Of a stretch of DNA of 64,000 nt, positions 28,695 through 38,753 are shown one piece after another. The notes under the pieces were generated by a model, which saw nothing but the letters and a program-made list of their open reading frames with translations, had not been told where the DNA came from and made no database searches. This stretch comes from Virgibacillus profundi (GTDB taxonomy: Bacteria; Bacillota; Bacilli; Bacillales; Amphibacillaceae), in assembly GCF_002287375.1 (NCBI RefSeq), contig NZ_NPOA01000011.1, positions 62,001 through 126,000 of the forward strand, given 5' to 3'. Made by a program: the position numbers and the translations under genes. Position 1 is the first letter of the stretch; each line of letters starts with the position of its first letter.

Positions 28695-28961
28695 TTAATC
28701 CAATAATTGCTTGTTTTTAGTATTACTTTGACTGTTTAAGTAGTTGGATATCTTTTCGAGTTCGTGTGATTCATATTGTGGTGTGACATCTAAATAAATA
28801 TCAGCTGTTGTTTTAATTGTGCCATGTCCTAATCGTCTAGAAAAATACAATAGATCAGCACCAGCCTCCAATGATAAAAAAACATGCCTTTGTTCAATCG
28901 CATCAACCACGCTCCTCCTACCCTTCATGTCCACCTTTCTGTAACTTTCTTTCTCGTTCAC
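28695..28961 (-). pseudogene. Tyrosine integrase C-terminal remnant 2
   Basis: About 88 residues remain. 'RHVFLSLEAGADLLYFSRRL', 'GHGTIKTTADIYLDVT' and 'ISNYL' correspond to the catalytic end of phage-type tyrosine recombinases: the His and Arg of 'RRLGH' and the nucleophilic Tyr are present. The N-terminal arm-binding and core-binding domains are missing, so it is not functional. The stop codon lies about 105 bases from att2, the usual distance of an int gene from its att site. Confidence 0.72.
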
Positions 28962-29608
28962 ATTCTTTCCCTTTTCTGACTGCTGGATTTCTAATTACAT
29001 ACAACAGTTCACCGACATATTTTTCTTCTTCGCGATTATTTCCGTAAGTATATATTGGGAAAGAAGATGATCCTATTTATAAAGATTATATTGCATTTAA
29101 AGATGAATCATTCTTTATTAATTCCTGAAACAAAACTGCAAGTTACGAAAACAAGATATGGAATAGTATCTGATGGATGGTATGAATGTTATTCGTCTTC
29201 ACAATCATTATATGAACGTATTAGTGTTTTATTGAATGCCATTTCACATAGGAGGTAATGAAATGACACTAAGTATGAAAAACTTTGAGCAGAAAGAGTG
29301 GAGCTTTACGATAGTAATTTAGGGCAAGTTGAAAGGAGAGTTACAATGTGTTTCAGAATGCTTTAAACGTTTTGCTAGGATACTTCATTCTTTATCTATC
29401 TGGTTGTACAGGAACAAGAAGTTAATCCAAACAACACATAACTTTTTTCACTTATTTAGAAAGGAAGAAAATAATGAATTTTGTTTCTAATTATTGAAGG
29501 TATTTTTACAAAAGAAGAAACTGATGTTTAATGCATAATAAAAGTACAGATTTTCGATTGATTGGCTTGTTAATAAATTAGTTTGGTATTAAAGATGGGG
29601 AAAAACAT
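28962..29608. other. Degenerate interval with gene scraps
   Basis: No intact gene is supported. A plus-strand stretch around 29044-29258 reads 'YIGKEDDPIYKDYIAFKDES' and, in another frame, 'LQVTKTRYGIVSDGWYECYS', which look like one protein broken by a frameshift, ended at 29258; I do not recognise it. Next an AGGAGGT site precedes an ATG at 29262 that opens only 19 codons. The rest is AT-rich. Confidence 0.35.
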
Positions 29609-30323
29609 ATGATTGCACTTGTATATGATCAATTAAATCCTTGGGGAAAAGATGATGACTTATCTATGGAGTTACTAGAATCAACGCAGCCCAATACGAT
29701 TGCCGATTTAGGTTGTGGCACAGGAAGAATAACTATTCAAATGGCAAAAGCTGGTTATCGTTGTAACAGCTATTGATCCAAATGGAGAAGCTATACATTA
29801 TGCTAAGCAAAAAGCATATGCACAAGAATTGACATGGATTGTAGGCGATAGTGCAAATTTGAAACCAGAAGTCTATGATGTAGTTATCATGACAGCGAAT
29901 GTCGCCCAAGTATTTATAACGGATGAAAGCTGGCAAGCAGTGGTTAATGATGCTTATTCCGCATTGAAACCAGGTGGTCATTTTATTTTTGATACACGCA
30001 ATCCAAATGCGAAGACATGGGAAGAATGGCAGAAAGACGATACAGTAGACCAAATTCAAGATTTGAACACAGGGGATACATTAACAATCTGGGAAGAATA
30101 CGAAGGATTAAACGGTTCCGTCTTTACTTTCTATGAAAAGATAAAAAATGAAAAAACAAACAAAGTAATTGAAGACAAGGTACAACTTATTTTCCGTAGC
30201 TATGAGGAAATAAGCCAGTCATTGTATCAGGCTGGATTTACTAAAGTTCAGGCATATGTGGATTGGCAGCTTAAACTAGCGACATCAAAAGCTAAGTCCT
30301 ATATTTTTCATAGTGTGAAATAA
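29609..30323 (+). pseudogene. Class I SAM-dependent methyltransferase, frameshifted
   Basis: The frame starts at ATG 29609 after GATGGGG and reads through motif I 'IADLGCGTGRITIQMAKAGY'. An extra base near 29761 then shifts the frame; 'VTAIDPNGEAIHYAKQKA', 'LKPGGHFIFDTRNP' and the rest follow in the new frame to 30323. All domains of a small-molecule methyltransferase are otherwise present, so the mutation looks recent or could be a sequencing error. The substrate is unknown. Confidence 0.72.
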
Positions 30324-30678
30324 ACTCTAAGTATTACAGAATTTCAATGATAATTTATCGAATAATGAATTAACTTCTTCAACGATATGGTGCAAGAATT
30401 AAATATGGTGACCATTGAAATAGTCGTCTTTTTTTCTGGAGATATTATTTGAATATTATGGTAGTATCTAAGAAGGAGTTATTTTAAGTGGCAGGTTACT
30501 AAAGAGTGCGCTCTAACTATCTTTTCAACAAACGGTCCATTTAATAGAATAAGATAAGTAACAACCAAAAAAACAAGAAGTTACTATCTTATAGTCTATA
30601 ATTAGCAACTGTAAGCTTTAACATAACCTAATAAATAAAAGGAAAAGGTTAACTTGGTTTAAGAACAGAGAGTATGGA
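30324..30678. other. Intergenic interval, nothing recognised
   Basis: AT-rich stretch between two pseudogenes. A GGAGT site near 30477 precedes a GTG with a four-codon frame only. No hairpin with a T-run or repeat was found. Confidence 0.4.
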
Positions 30679-31639
30679 TTAGAGAATGTTTATAAAAATA
30701 ATAGCCGTTATAAGTACAATACAGATTGTTGAAATAAACAGGAGAGAAAGTTTTCGCAAGATATTTGACTTTTGTAGATCCTGCCAATTGTTTGGTTTAA
30801 TGCCACTTACCCAGAATACTATCACAGCTGAGAAAAGTATCGAATTTACATTGACCATTAACAAAGTAAATGGAACAATAGCCTCTCCCCATCTACCCGT
30901 GCCAATAATCATACCGAGTACGACAGCAGGCGGCAGCAAAGCAACTGATACCATAACTCATAACTCCAACAAGAGCACCCTCATTCCTTTTTACAAAGGA
31001 ATGAGCTCCTGCAGCACCTGATGCGAGCGCAGCAACAACATCAATAATTTGAATATCTGTCCTTGAAAGAAACTCATCGCTATATATAGGAGGATAGAAG
31101 AATAAACTAAATGTAGTGGCGATTAAGATAGGAATTCCAATTCCAAATAATGATGTAAGGAGAGAATGGCGTATTAACCTGAAATCGCCGAGAACGGAAG
31201 CAAATGAAACAGCGGTAACGGGACCAATTACGATGGCAGGACTGTTTTTTATAATGCCGACCGTCGCAACAACTGAGGAAAAAACAATAAACCAGATATA
31301 GCTGATACTCATACGGCTTGAATTCTCAACTGCCGTATATAATTCGTGCCGACTGGCTCGCTGCAGATCTTTTTCTTCATTCTTTTGGTCCTCTTTTTCC
31401 CGAGGAAGATACGTTTTTACAGGTAGCAACATGATTTGATAAGCGTCCCTACCACCGGACAAATCCTCCAAATAATTAAGGATTTGTTCTACATCATTTG
31501 TTTCCAAAAGAATCCATGTTAGCTTCCTTTCTTTTAATTCTTCGGAAATCCAATGGGCGATAACAGGAAAATCTTCCTTAATTTCTTCAATATCTAAGAA
31601 ATCCCTCTGGGCATAAATTTCAATCAACTGTAAGTTCAT
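30679..31639 (-). pseudogene. DUF389 (TIGR00341-type) membrane protein, frameshifted
   Basis: A regulatory-like N-terminus (about 100 residues) is followed by a DUF389 membrane domain with 'AIVIGPVTAVSFASVLGDF', 'ALASGAAGAHSFVKR' and, after the frameshift, 'VSVALLPPAVVLGMIIGTGR'. The break comes from a tandem duplication of seven bases (CATAACT twice at 30952-30965 on the plus strand). Without it the two frames join as 'GVMVSVALLPP'. The start ATG at 31639 is preceded by GGGGGACGGA. The family's function is unknown. Confidence 0.75.
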
Positions 31640-31907
31640 ACTTAATCCGTCCCCCATTTTCTAAGAAGAAGCTTAGACTTATTGTTGCCCTTTTTTCTTC
31701 ATAATAAAAAATATGCTTTTATTATATTTTGATCTTCCAGAATAGGGCGCTATTCTTTAATAAAGAGCTGCGCCTTACGTATAAGGGCTATTTAATGGAG
31801 GAAGGTTTATTGAACAATTTGGACATAAGAGTTTAACAAGAAGTATCAATGAGGTGGTAATATGAAAAATGATGATCAATTAAAATATAGGAAAGGCGTT
31901 GTTGCTA

Positions 31908-32606
31908 ATGCAGAAAATATTACTTGTTGAAGACGATCCATCAATTAGTGAGATGGTAAGAATCTATTTAAGTAATGAAGGATTCCAGATTAAAGCTGTT
32001 TTCACTGGAAAAGAAGCAGTTAATTTCTTCAAAAGTAACCATTATGATTTAGTTATACTCGATTTAATGCTACCCGAACTAAGTGGCATGGATTTCCTCC
32101 AAATGTTGAGGCGAGAAAGTTACGTTCCTGTTATTATTATGTCAGCAAAAGATGGTGAAGTTGATAAGGCGTTAGGATTGGGTTTTGGGGCAGATGATTA
32201 TGTTACAAAACCGTTCTCAATGATGGAGCTCTTGGCTAGAGTTAAAGCAGCGATTAGAAGGTCAACACAGTATACTGAACGCAATAATACAGAAAAACCA
32301 TCATTAATCAAAGTTCATGAAATTGAACTAGATTTAAATAATTACCTTGTCGTGAAGAACGGTCTGGAAATTAAATTAACCTCAAAAGAATGGAAGATTC
32401 TACAGTTGTTTTTTCAAAATCAGAAAAAAGTGCTGACAAAAGAACAAATTTACTCTTCTGTATGGGGCGATAACTACTATAGAGATGAACATGTGATTAA
32501 CGTACATATGAGCCGCCTAAGAGAAAAAATTGAAGATAATCCAGCTACCCCAGCTTATATTAAGACTGTATGGGGCATTGGTTATAAATTGGGTGATTTC
32601 AAATGA
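31908..32606 (+). CDS. OmpR-family response regulator (YcbL-like)
   Basis: 232 residues. The receiver domain has the acidic pair 'VEDD', the phospho-acceptor in 'VILDLMLPELSG', and the switch lysine in 'DYVTKPFS'. The C-terminal winged helix ends 'TVWGIGYKLGD'. It should activate the downstream ABC transporter genes. I chose ATG 31908, since GAAAGG lies 11 bases upstream; TTG codons just before are possible. It overlaps the kinase gene by four bases. Confidence 0.9.
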   Translation: MQKILLVEDDPSISEMVRIYLSNEGFQIKAVFTGKEAVNFFKSNHYDLVILDLMLPELSGMDFLQMLRRESYVPVIIMSAKDGEVDKALGLGFGADDYVTKPFSMMELLARVKAAIRRSTQYTERNNTEKPSLIKVHEIELDLNNYLVVKNGLEIKLTSKEWKILQLFFQNQKKVLTKEQIYSSVWGDNYYRDEHVINVHMSRLREKIEDNPATPAYIKTVWGIGYKLGDFK

Positions 32607-33541
32607 ATTTAGTCATCTTAATCTGTATCATTTTTTTTCTCCTTACGTGTAATGTTTATCAGTTTCAAACAAACAGGATAAAAAATAAACATATTACCTA
32701 TATAAAAAATCAAATTGAGCACATTATTAAAAAAAAATCGAGTGGACCTATTTTGGTTGTTACTGAAGACAAGAAAATGATTAACCTATTATTTTGGTTA
32801 AATAAACTAATTGATAAAAATAGAGATAATTCGATACGTTTTATGAGGATGGAACTCTCTATGAAGCGTATGCTGGCAAATGTCTCTCATGATCTAAAAA
32901 CCCCACTTACAGTGATAGCTGGTTATATAGAAATGCTCCAAGGTCAAACTAATATCTCTGATAAAGAGCAAAGTCGAATTCTTCATCAAGTAAACGAGAA
33001 AACTGAGGAAATCATTACTTTAATGAATACATTTTTTGATTTAGCCAAGCTAGAAGCGGGAGACATGGATATCCCACTTAGTAAAGTCAATATTTCTGAG
33101 ATATGTAAAAAAAATATTCTTTTATTTTATGAGTTGATTCATTTAAAAGGATTTGAAATAATAATTGATTTACCAAAGAAACCTGTTTTTGCCCTTGGAA
33201 ACGAAGAAGCATTAAATCGTGTCTTGTCCAATTTGATTTCAAATGCCCTCCGATATGGTGCAGATGGCAAATTAATAGGTTTAAGGTTATGTTACGATAA
33301 ATCGTACGTTTTTTTTGAAATCTACGACAAGGGAATTGGAATTAATGAAATTGAACAGGAGAAGATTTTTGAACGAATGTTTACACTTGAAGAATCTAGA
33401 AATAAAGCATTTCAAGGAAGTGGACTGGGTTTAACCATATCAAAAAGGTTAATGGAAGAGATGCAGGGAAGCATCTCTGTGTATTCTAAGCCATACGAAA
33501 GAACATCATTTAGTTGTTCAATGAAACGTTTAAATGGTTGA
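32603..33541 (+). CDS. Sensor histidine kinase (YcbM-like)
   Basis: 312 residues. A single N-terminal membrane helix (about 1-16) leaves almost no extracellular sensor, as in kinases that sense through a partner transporter. The H-box is 'NVSHDLKTPLTVIAGY', the N-box 'NLISNALRYG', and the G-boxes 'DKGIGI' and 'GSGLGLTIS'. Overlaps the regulator gene (ATGA). Length and neighbours match B. subtilis YcbM with YcbL, YcbN and YcbO. Confidence 0.88.
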   Translation: MNLVILICIIFFLLTCNVYQFQTNRIKNKHITYIKNQIEHIIKKKSSGPILVVTEDKKMINLLFWLNKLIDKNRDNSIRFMRMELSMKRMLANVSHDLKTPLTVIAGYIEMLQGQTNISDKEQSRILHQVNEKTEEIITLMNTFFDLAKLEAGDMDIPLSKVNISEICKKNILLFYELIHLKGFEIIIDLPKKPVFALGNEEALNRVLSNLISNALRYGADGKLIGLRLCYDKSYVFFEIYDKGIGINEIEQEKIFERMFTLEESRNKAFQGSGLGLTISKRLMEEMQGSISVYSKPYERTSFSCSMKRLNG

Positions 33542-33638
33542 CCTCCTATATTATTTAGACTTTTGTTAGAATTAAGAGAGAGAAAAGAAAATGTTTTTTG
33601 CTAAAATCAAAACAGTTAGGTAAACAAGGAGGGTGAAC

Positions 33639-34562
33639 ATGGACTACGTTGTGCAGACAAACCATTTAACGAAGACATATCAAGGACAAGATGTTGTGTC
33701 CGATGTATCAATGAATATAAAAAAAGGGGAGATTTACGGTTTTCTAGGGTCTAATGGTGCAGGCAAATCAACCATTATGAAGATGCTGAATAACGTTATT
33801 AAACCATCACATGGTGAAATAAACATCTTCGGAAAACCTTTACGAAATAATTCTTTTGAATACCTGAAAAGAATAGGAAGTATGATTGAATACCCGATTT
33901 TTTATGAAAAAATGACTGCGTTGGACAATTTAGAACTTCATTGCGCATACATGGGGTACTATAATAAGCAGGCGATTCATGAAGCAATGGAATGGGTGGG
34001 CCTAGAAAACGTGGAACATAAGTTTCCAAAGGACTTTTCACTAGGGATGAGACAGCGTCTTTGTGTCGCAAGGGCAGTTATAACAAAACCGGATTTTTTG
34101 ATTTTAGATGAACCAATTAATGGCCTAGACCCTGCTGGAATTAAATTAATGAGAACTTTATTCAAGATGCTTAATAAAGAATACGGCATGACCCTTTTGA
34201 TTTCTAGTCATATTATTGGAGAAATTGAGGAGATTGCAGATACTGTCAGTTTAATTGAAAAAGGTAAATTAATTGAGGAAGCATCTATGGAGACTTTAAA
34301 AGTAAAAAATACTGAATATATTGAGTTAATGACGAGTAATTCGAGGAAAGCGACTGTAATCCTTCATGATAAATTGAATATAACTAATTTTAAATTATTA
34401 GACAATCAAATTATTCGAATCTATTCTACAGATGTTCCACAATCAATTATTTCAAAAGCATTAATAGTGGATGATGTTCATATTGAGTCTATGAATAAAA
34501 AACGAACAACATTAGAAGATTATTTTATAAAAAAAGTTGGGTTGGATCAGAAGGAGAACTAG
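33639..34562 (+). CDS. Peptide-antibiotic resistance ABC ATPase (BcrA/YcbN-like)
   Basis: About 307 residues. ABC motifs are Walker A 'GSNGAGKST', signature 'FSLGMRQRL' and Walker B 'FLILDEPINGLDP'. The signature with LGMRQRL is typical of BcrA/lantibiotic-protection ATPases. The start ATG follows AAGGAGGG by 5 bases. With the next gene it should form an exporter that protects against bacitracin- or lantibiotic-like compounds; the actual substrate is an inference. Confidence 0.88.
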   Translation: MDYVVQTNHLTKTYQGQDVVSDVSMNIKKGEIYGFLGSNGAGKSTIMKMLNNVIKPSHGEINIFGKPLRNNSFEYLKRIGSMIEYPIFYEKMTALDNLELHCAYMGYYNKQAIHEAMEWVGLENVEHKFPKDFSLGMRQRLCVARAVITKPDFLILDEPINGLDPAGIKLMRTLFKMLNKEYGMTLLISSHIIGEIEEIADTVSLIEKGKLIEEASMETLKVKNTEYIELMTSNSRKATVILHDKLNITNFKLLDNQIIRIYSTDVPQSIISKALIVDDVHIESMNKKRTTLEDYFIKKVGLDQKEN

Positions 34563-34613
34563 CTTAATTCTATAGATAGTGCTTCATTTAGTGAAGTTTA
34601 GGGAGGTATTTTT

Positions 34614-35312
34614 ATGTATCAATTAATAAAGCTTGAATTTAAAAAAAATAAAATAGGTTGGTATATCAAGGGGGCTATAATTGCTAATATAATTATTCTT
34701 GGCATGTTATGTTTGCTTACAGTAATCGAAAAGGTTGAGGGCGAAACTATATTCAGAACGTTTAATGATTTTTTTATGATAAGTGGAATACTTATAAGAG
34801 GAACTTTTACTGTATTTGCAGCTGTGCTTATTTCCAAAGTGATTATTGATGAGTTTAAAAATCGCACAAGTCTTATTATGTTTTCCTATCCTATTAATCG
34901 CAAAAAAATAATGGCTTCAAAATTATTGCTTATTTTCTCTTTAACTTTAGTTACGATGTTCTTTTCTACAATAATTATAATCATTAGTTTTACTGGGTTA
35001 AACCAATTTTTTCATCTCACTTCTATACTTGATCTACCAAATAATTATTTTGTGTCAGAAATAATAAGTCTGATGATGTTTAATCTCATGGCTGCCGGAG
35101 CATCACTTGTTCCACTATATTTTGGAATGATTAAATTCTCAACACCAGCAACAATTATTTCTTCTTTAATAATTGTTATGGTAACGAGTTCTTCAATCGG
35201 ATCAGATTTTTCATTAGCAAATATTTTTTATATTCCACTCGCGCTATCAATTGTTGCGGTTATCATTATATTATTATCCATACGTAATATTAATCATATA
35301 GAACTAGGCTAA
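34614..35312 (+). CDS. ABC-2 type permease (BcrB/YcbO-like)
   Basis: 232 residues with six membrane helices, of the size and arrangement of YcbO/BcrB permeases. 'VIIDEFKNRTSLIMFSYPIN' is the typical loop that contacts the ATPase. It lies 51 bases after the ATPase gene with GGGAGG before its ATG. It completes a four-gene sensing and detoxification set (regulator, kinase, ATPase, permease). Confidence 0.85.
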   Translation: MYQLIKLEFKKNKIGWYIKGAIIANIIILGMLCLLTVIEKVEGETIFRTFNDFFMISGILIRGTFTVFAAVLISKVIIDEFKNRTSLIMFSYPINRKKIMASKLLLIFSLTLVTMFFSTIIIIISFTGLNQFFHLTSILDLPNNYFVSEIISLMMFNLMAAGASLVPLYFGMIKFSTPATIISSLIIVMVTSSSIGSDFSLANIFYIPLALSIVAVIIILLSIRNINHIELG

Positions 35313-35595
35313 CTACTATCTATGAAAAAGTGTATTTTTACCTATTTTCTCTTTAGCGAGCAATGTCAAATACTTTATTCAAGATTTTAAGTAACTCTAC
35401 TACACTTACCGTAATTTGATTTATTAAAAGTGGCAATTAACCAATGTTATCATGAAACAGGCTCCATTTTTCCTTGATTCAGAAATGGGTTTTTCACTCG
35501 ATCCTTACCCTGCGTTAATGCAATCTGGCCAAGAATACAAAAAATATAGACAATTATATACAAAAGTTACAGGTCTAAGCAAAAAGTAATGAGAA

Positions 35596-36060
35596 TCTAA
35601 GCGTACGAGCAATAGCTAAAATGTTTGAAGTCGATTCTAAGACCGTAAAAAAGTATTTATCTAAGAACAGACAAAAAGAAAAAGCCGATAGTAAAGCAGG
35701 TCTTCCATTGTTTCAGCAGTATCAAAAGCTATTGCTTGATGGATTAAAGGATTACCCTAATGATACAAGAACGAAAATTAGAGAATGCTTTAAAAAGGAA
35801 TATATCCACCTGTATCGACACGATAAGGAATGGTTATTTAAGCATTTACCCGATAACGTAAGCAGACATGTGCTACTAAAACTGTTAATTGGTCTGCTAG
35901 GGATGATGAGTATTGTATAAAAATAAAGCAACTGTACAAAGCTTTGTTAGCATTAGAAAAACCTGTTCGGGTAACAAAGTCTCTTATCGGCAAACGATTA
36001 GGTGTCTTATTTAATATAGAGAAATATCTTCAACAATTACCAAAGACTAAAACCTCTTAA
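35596..36060 (+). pseudogene. Tn7-like TnsD/TniQ-family transposition protein remnant
   Basis: The frame opens with a helix-turn-helix 'NLSVRAIAKMFEVDSKTVKK', then 'RTKIRECFKKEYIHLYRHDK' with the 'LYRHDKEWL' motif that I recognise from TnsD C-termini. A frameshift near 35885 leads to 'NWSARDDEYCIKIKQLYKAL', 'KPVRVTKSLIGKRLGV' and 'LPKTKTS' to the stop at 36060. The zinc-finger N-terminus is absent. In Tn7 TnsD chooses the target site. No other Tn7 gene or end is visible nearby. Confidence 0.65.
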
Positions 36061-36196
36061 ATATAGTTATAGAATCTGTTCCGCAATTTCAAATTCGTCG
36101 GTGCTGTAAAATTATAGACCGTATGCTGCAAGTAAAAGAACCAGTCGTATTGTGGAAAGTTCAACGGATGGGTGATAGAAATTTGGAGGAATGATA

Positions 36197-37141
36197 ATGT
36201 CCAAAGCACAACGTTTAATTGAATTAATGATGACTGTGAATACAAAGCGTAAGTTTACGGCAAGGGAATTAGCTGAGGAGTTTGGCGTTTCCTACCGTAC
36301 GATTCTTCGTGATTTGGATGAATTGAGTGCAATAGGTGTTCCTCTCTATTCAGAAGTTGGTGCAGACGGCGGTTATCATGTATTGAAAGAACGAATGTTA
36401 CCACCAGTTTTATTGAAGGAGTCGGAAGCAGTTGCACTTTATTTTGCTTTCCAATCTTTGCAATTTTTCGGATCCCTTCCATTTGAAACGGAAACGGGTT
36501 ACGTTTTAAAGAAGTTCTATCTATATTTACCCCAAGATACAAAGGCACGCATTGATACAATGAAGGATCGAATAGTTTTTTGGAATCCAAACCGTGTCCA
36601 GCCTACTGATCATCTGGAAATACTTCTGAATGCTGCAGTTGATCAATTCGCACTTTTTATTCATTATGACAGCAAGGAAGGTGTAAAGGAGAGAACCATT
36701 CAACCGATTGGTTTATATAGTCATAATGGATTTTGGTATTGTCCATCTTATTGCTTCTTTCGTAAAGACATTCGCCTATTCCGTGCTGATCGAATTTTAA
36801 AAGCAATAAAAACAGATGCAGAGGTGCAGAACCTGTCCTATAAATCCATAATGGATTGGATTGAACTGTTTGATAAAGAGGTTTCTGATCCGATTACTTT
36901 TTCCGTAGAATTGACGAAAGCGGGAGTTCGTCGTGCAAAGTCTGAGTTGGATTTGGAACGGATTGTAAAAGTACGAGAGGATGGTACTGGCAGGATAAAC
37001 GCAGATATCCCTAAATCTGAACTGATTTATTTTGTTGATCTCATCTGGAATTTTGGAAATGAAGCCTTAATATTGGAACCTACGGATGCTATCACATATA
37101 TGAAACAAAAACTAAAAAAGCTCTCGGAACAATATAGTTGA
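36197..37141 (+). CDS. HTH/WYL-domain transcriptional regulator (YafY-like)
   Basis: 314 residues. A DeoR-type helix-turn-helix (about 5-60, 'FTARELAEEFGVSYRTILRD') is followed by a WYL domain (about 135-215), where the ligand-binding motif reads 'GFWYCPSYC', and a C-terminal WCX extension. Such regulators respond to small molecules or nucleic acid signals. ATG 36197 is 7 bases after GGAGGA. The following DinB and VOC genes on the same strand may be its targets, as often seen for this family. Confidence 0.82.
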   Translation: MSKAQRLIELMMTVNTKRKFTARELAEEFGVSYRTILRDLDELSAIGVPLYSEVGADGGYHVLKERMLPPVLLKESEAVALYFAFQSLQFFGSLPFETETGYVLKKFYLYLPQDTKARIDTMKDRIVFWNPNRVQPTDHLEILLNAAVDQFALFIHYDSKEGVKERTIQPIGLYSHNGFWYCPSYCFFRKDIRLFRADRILKAIKTDAEVQNLSYKSIMDWIELFDKEVSDPITFSVELTKAGVRRAKSELDLERIVKVREDGTGRINADIPKSELIYFVDLIWNFGNEALILEPTDAITYMKQKLKKLSEQYS

Positions 37142-37228
37142 TTTATTTTAAATATCTATTAATAGTGACATGATTTGTCATTATTCCATGGTATGATGAA
37201 AAAAATTACACATGGAAGGATGAGAGCA

Positions 37229-37717
37229 ATGAATGCTACAGATATTGTTAGAAATGAATTATTGGCTGAACTTAAATTAGGTGTTCGAACAATGGAGGGT
37301 TTGTTGAAAAAGGTAAAAGAGAAGGATTGGGAATATCGGCTAGCAGACAATATGCGGAATCTTCAGGAACTAGCTAAACATGTCGTCTCCATATTAGAGG
37401 TAGATCTCAACATCTGGAAGGAAAAAGATCGGGCAACCATTCAAAGGTTGGAAGCAAAGTACGATAAATTAGAATCAACTGATGCCATGATTGAAGCGAT
37501 GTATTATGGATTTGATTGTTATAAAGCGTATATGTTGTCTTTGTCTGAACAAGAATTTCTGACCAAAAAGACAAAACCTTTTTACTTAGAAGAAGGTGAA
37601 ATTCAAGCGCATTGGCTCATTGAAGATGTTTCCCACTTTTTTCACCATCGAGGTCAATTTTTTAACTATTTGAAGCAGCTTGGTTACGATATAAATATGT
37701 TCAATCTATATGTCTAA
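37229..37717 (+). CDS. DinB-family metalloenzyme-like protein
   Basis: 162 residues, a four-helix bundle of the DinB/YfiT superfamily. Candidate metal-binding histidines are in 'LAKHVVSI' and 'HFFHHRGQF', the usual pair of positions. Members include bacillithiol-dependent transferases and many uncharacterised stress proteins. ATG 37229 follows GGAAGGA by 9 bases. It lies downstream of the WYL regulator and upstream of another DinB fragment. Confidence 0.7.
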   Translation: MNATDIVRNELLAELKLGVRTMEGLLKKVKEKDWEYRLADNMRNLQELAKHVVSILEVDLNIWKEKDRATIQRLEAKYDKLESTDAMIEAMYYGFDCYKAYMLSLSEQEFLTKKTKPFYLEEGEIQAHWLIEDVSHFFHHRGQFFNYLKQLGYDINMFNLYV

Positions 37718-37738
37718 GGGTAAAGCTAATGAAATATA

Positions 37739-37993
37739 GTGGATGGGTATGCAGAGCCGGCCAAACTGTATAAAGCCTTTTTCAATAGTCAAGAAGATAT
37801 GGACAAACTTATGGCTACGGATCATACGACTATCGGAAGACTGGAAACCCATCTTTCAGAACTCGTGCAGCTTGTCGTCAATCATGGTACCTACCACCGC
37901 AGGAATCTTGCCTCTATGATTCGCCAACAGGGTTATCCTAGCGTACCAACGGATTATATTATGTATCTTTATGACAGGCAAGCAGAGAACTAA
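37739..37993 (+). pseudogene. DinB-family C-terminal fragment
   Basis: About 84 residues correspond to the second half of a roughly 160-residue DinB protein. The final metal-ligand motif 'HGTYHRRNLASMIRQQG' and the end 'SVPTDYIMYLYD' are intact, but the first half with the other metal ligand is missing. It differs from the preceding DinB gene, so it is a separate relic and not its split part. Confidence 0.65.
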
Positions 37994-38154
37994 TTTGTTA
38001 CGTTAATGGGCGCAAGAACGGCATAAGAATTGCGCCACTTTTGCTTATAAAAGCTATTTCGCTGAACAAAAAAATAGAACCACTGACATGCAGGTATCAG
38101 TGATGGTCGATTATAATCGTAATTGTATACTGATATTAACGGAGGTATTTGATT

Positions 38155-38599
38155 ATGAGTAAAATACAGAGACTACGAGGATTCTCCACCATCAGTTACT
38201 GGGCAGATGATGTGGTGGCAGCCAAGAAGTGGTACACTGAATTTTTGGGCATTGAACCATACTTTGAACGTTCGGGTAAGGACGGAAAGCTTGCTTATAT
38301 TGAGTTTCGCTTCGGTGACTACCAGCACGAGCTTGGCCTAATCGATCGACGCTATGAACCGGATGGTGCGACTCCTGGACCAGGCGGTACTGTCACTTTT
38401 TGGCACGTAGACGATGTGACAGCAACCCTTGAAAAGCTATTCTCCATTTGGGTCGAATGAGTACGAGGCACTCACACACCGTGAGGCAGGTTTTATCACG
38501 GCTTCCGTCATTGATCCATTTGGTAATGTACTAGGTATCATGTACAATCCTCACTATTTGGAAATATTGAATTCCGGAATTCAAAACAAAGATGAATGA
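38155..38599 (+). pseudogene. VOC/glyoxalase-family protein, frameshifted
   Basis: A vicinal-oxygen-chelate domain starts at ATG 38155 (GGAGG 9 bases upstream) with 'STISYWADDVVAAKKWYTEF' and runs to 'VDDVTATLEKLFS'. A frameshift near 38440-38447 interrupts it, and the rest ('NEYEALTHREAGFITASVID', 'GNVLGIMYNPHY') follows in the next frame to 38599. Intact relatives are about 140-150 residues, so only the frameshift disables it. Confidence 0.7.
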
Positions 38600-38753
38600 T
38601 TTTTCATAGCTTTATGAACATTGCAAGCTAAAGGCGTTTCAAGTTCCATAATACGAAAACAGATAATATAATTAAATAAGAATCGGGACGTGATTTTAAA
38701 GTAAAGAGTTTAGATAAAAGAAAGGGATATTAACAGATGAAAAAACAGTAGCC

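Noticed and set aside
29055-29258. Intact 67-residue gene
   Set aside because: The first third is out of frame with the part that looks like protein; it is better described as a broken gene.
30686-31021. Plus-strand open frame across the DUF389 region
   Set aside because: Antisense shadow of the DUF389 pseudogene; no ribosome binding site and no family signal.
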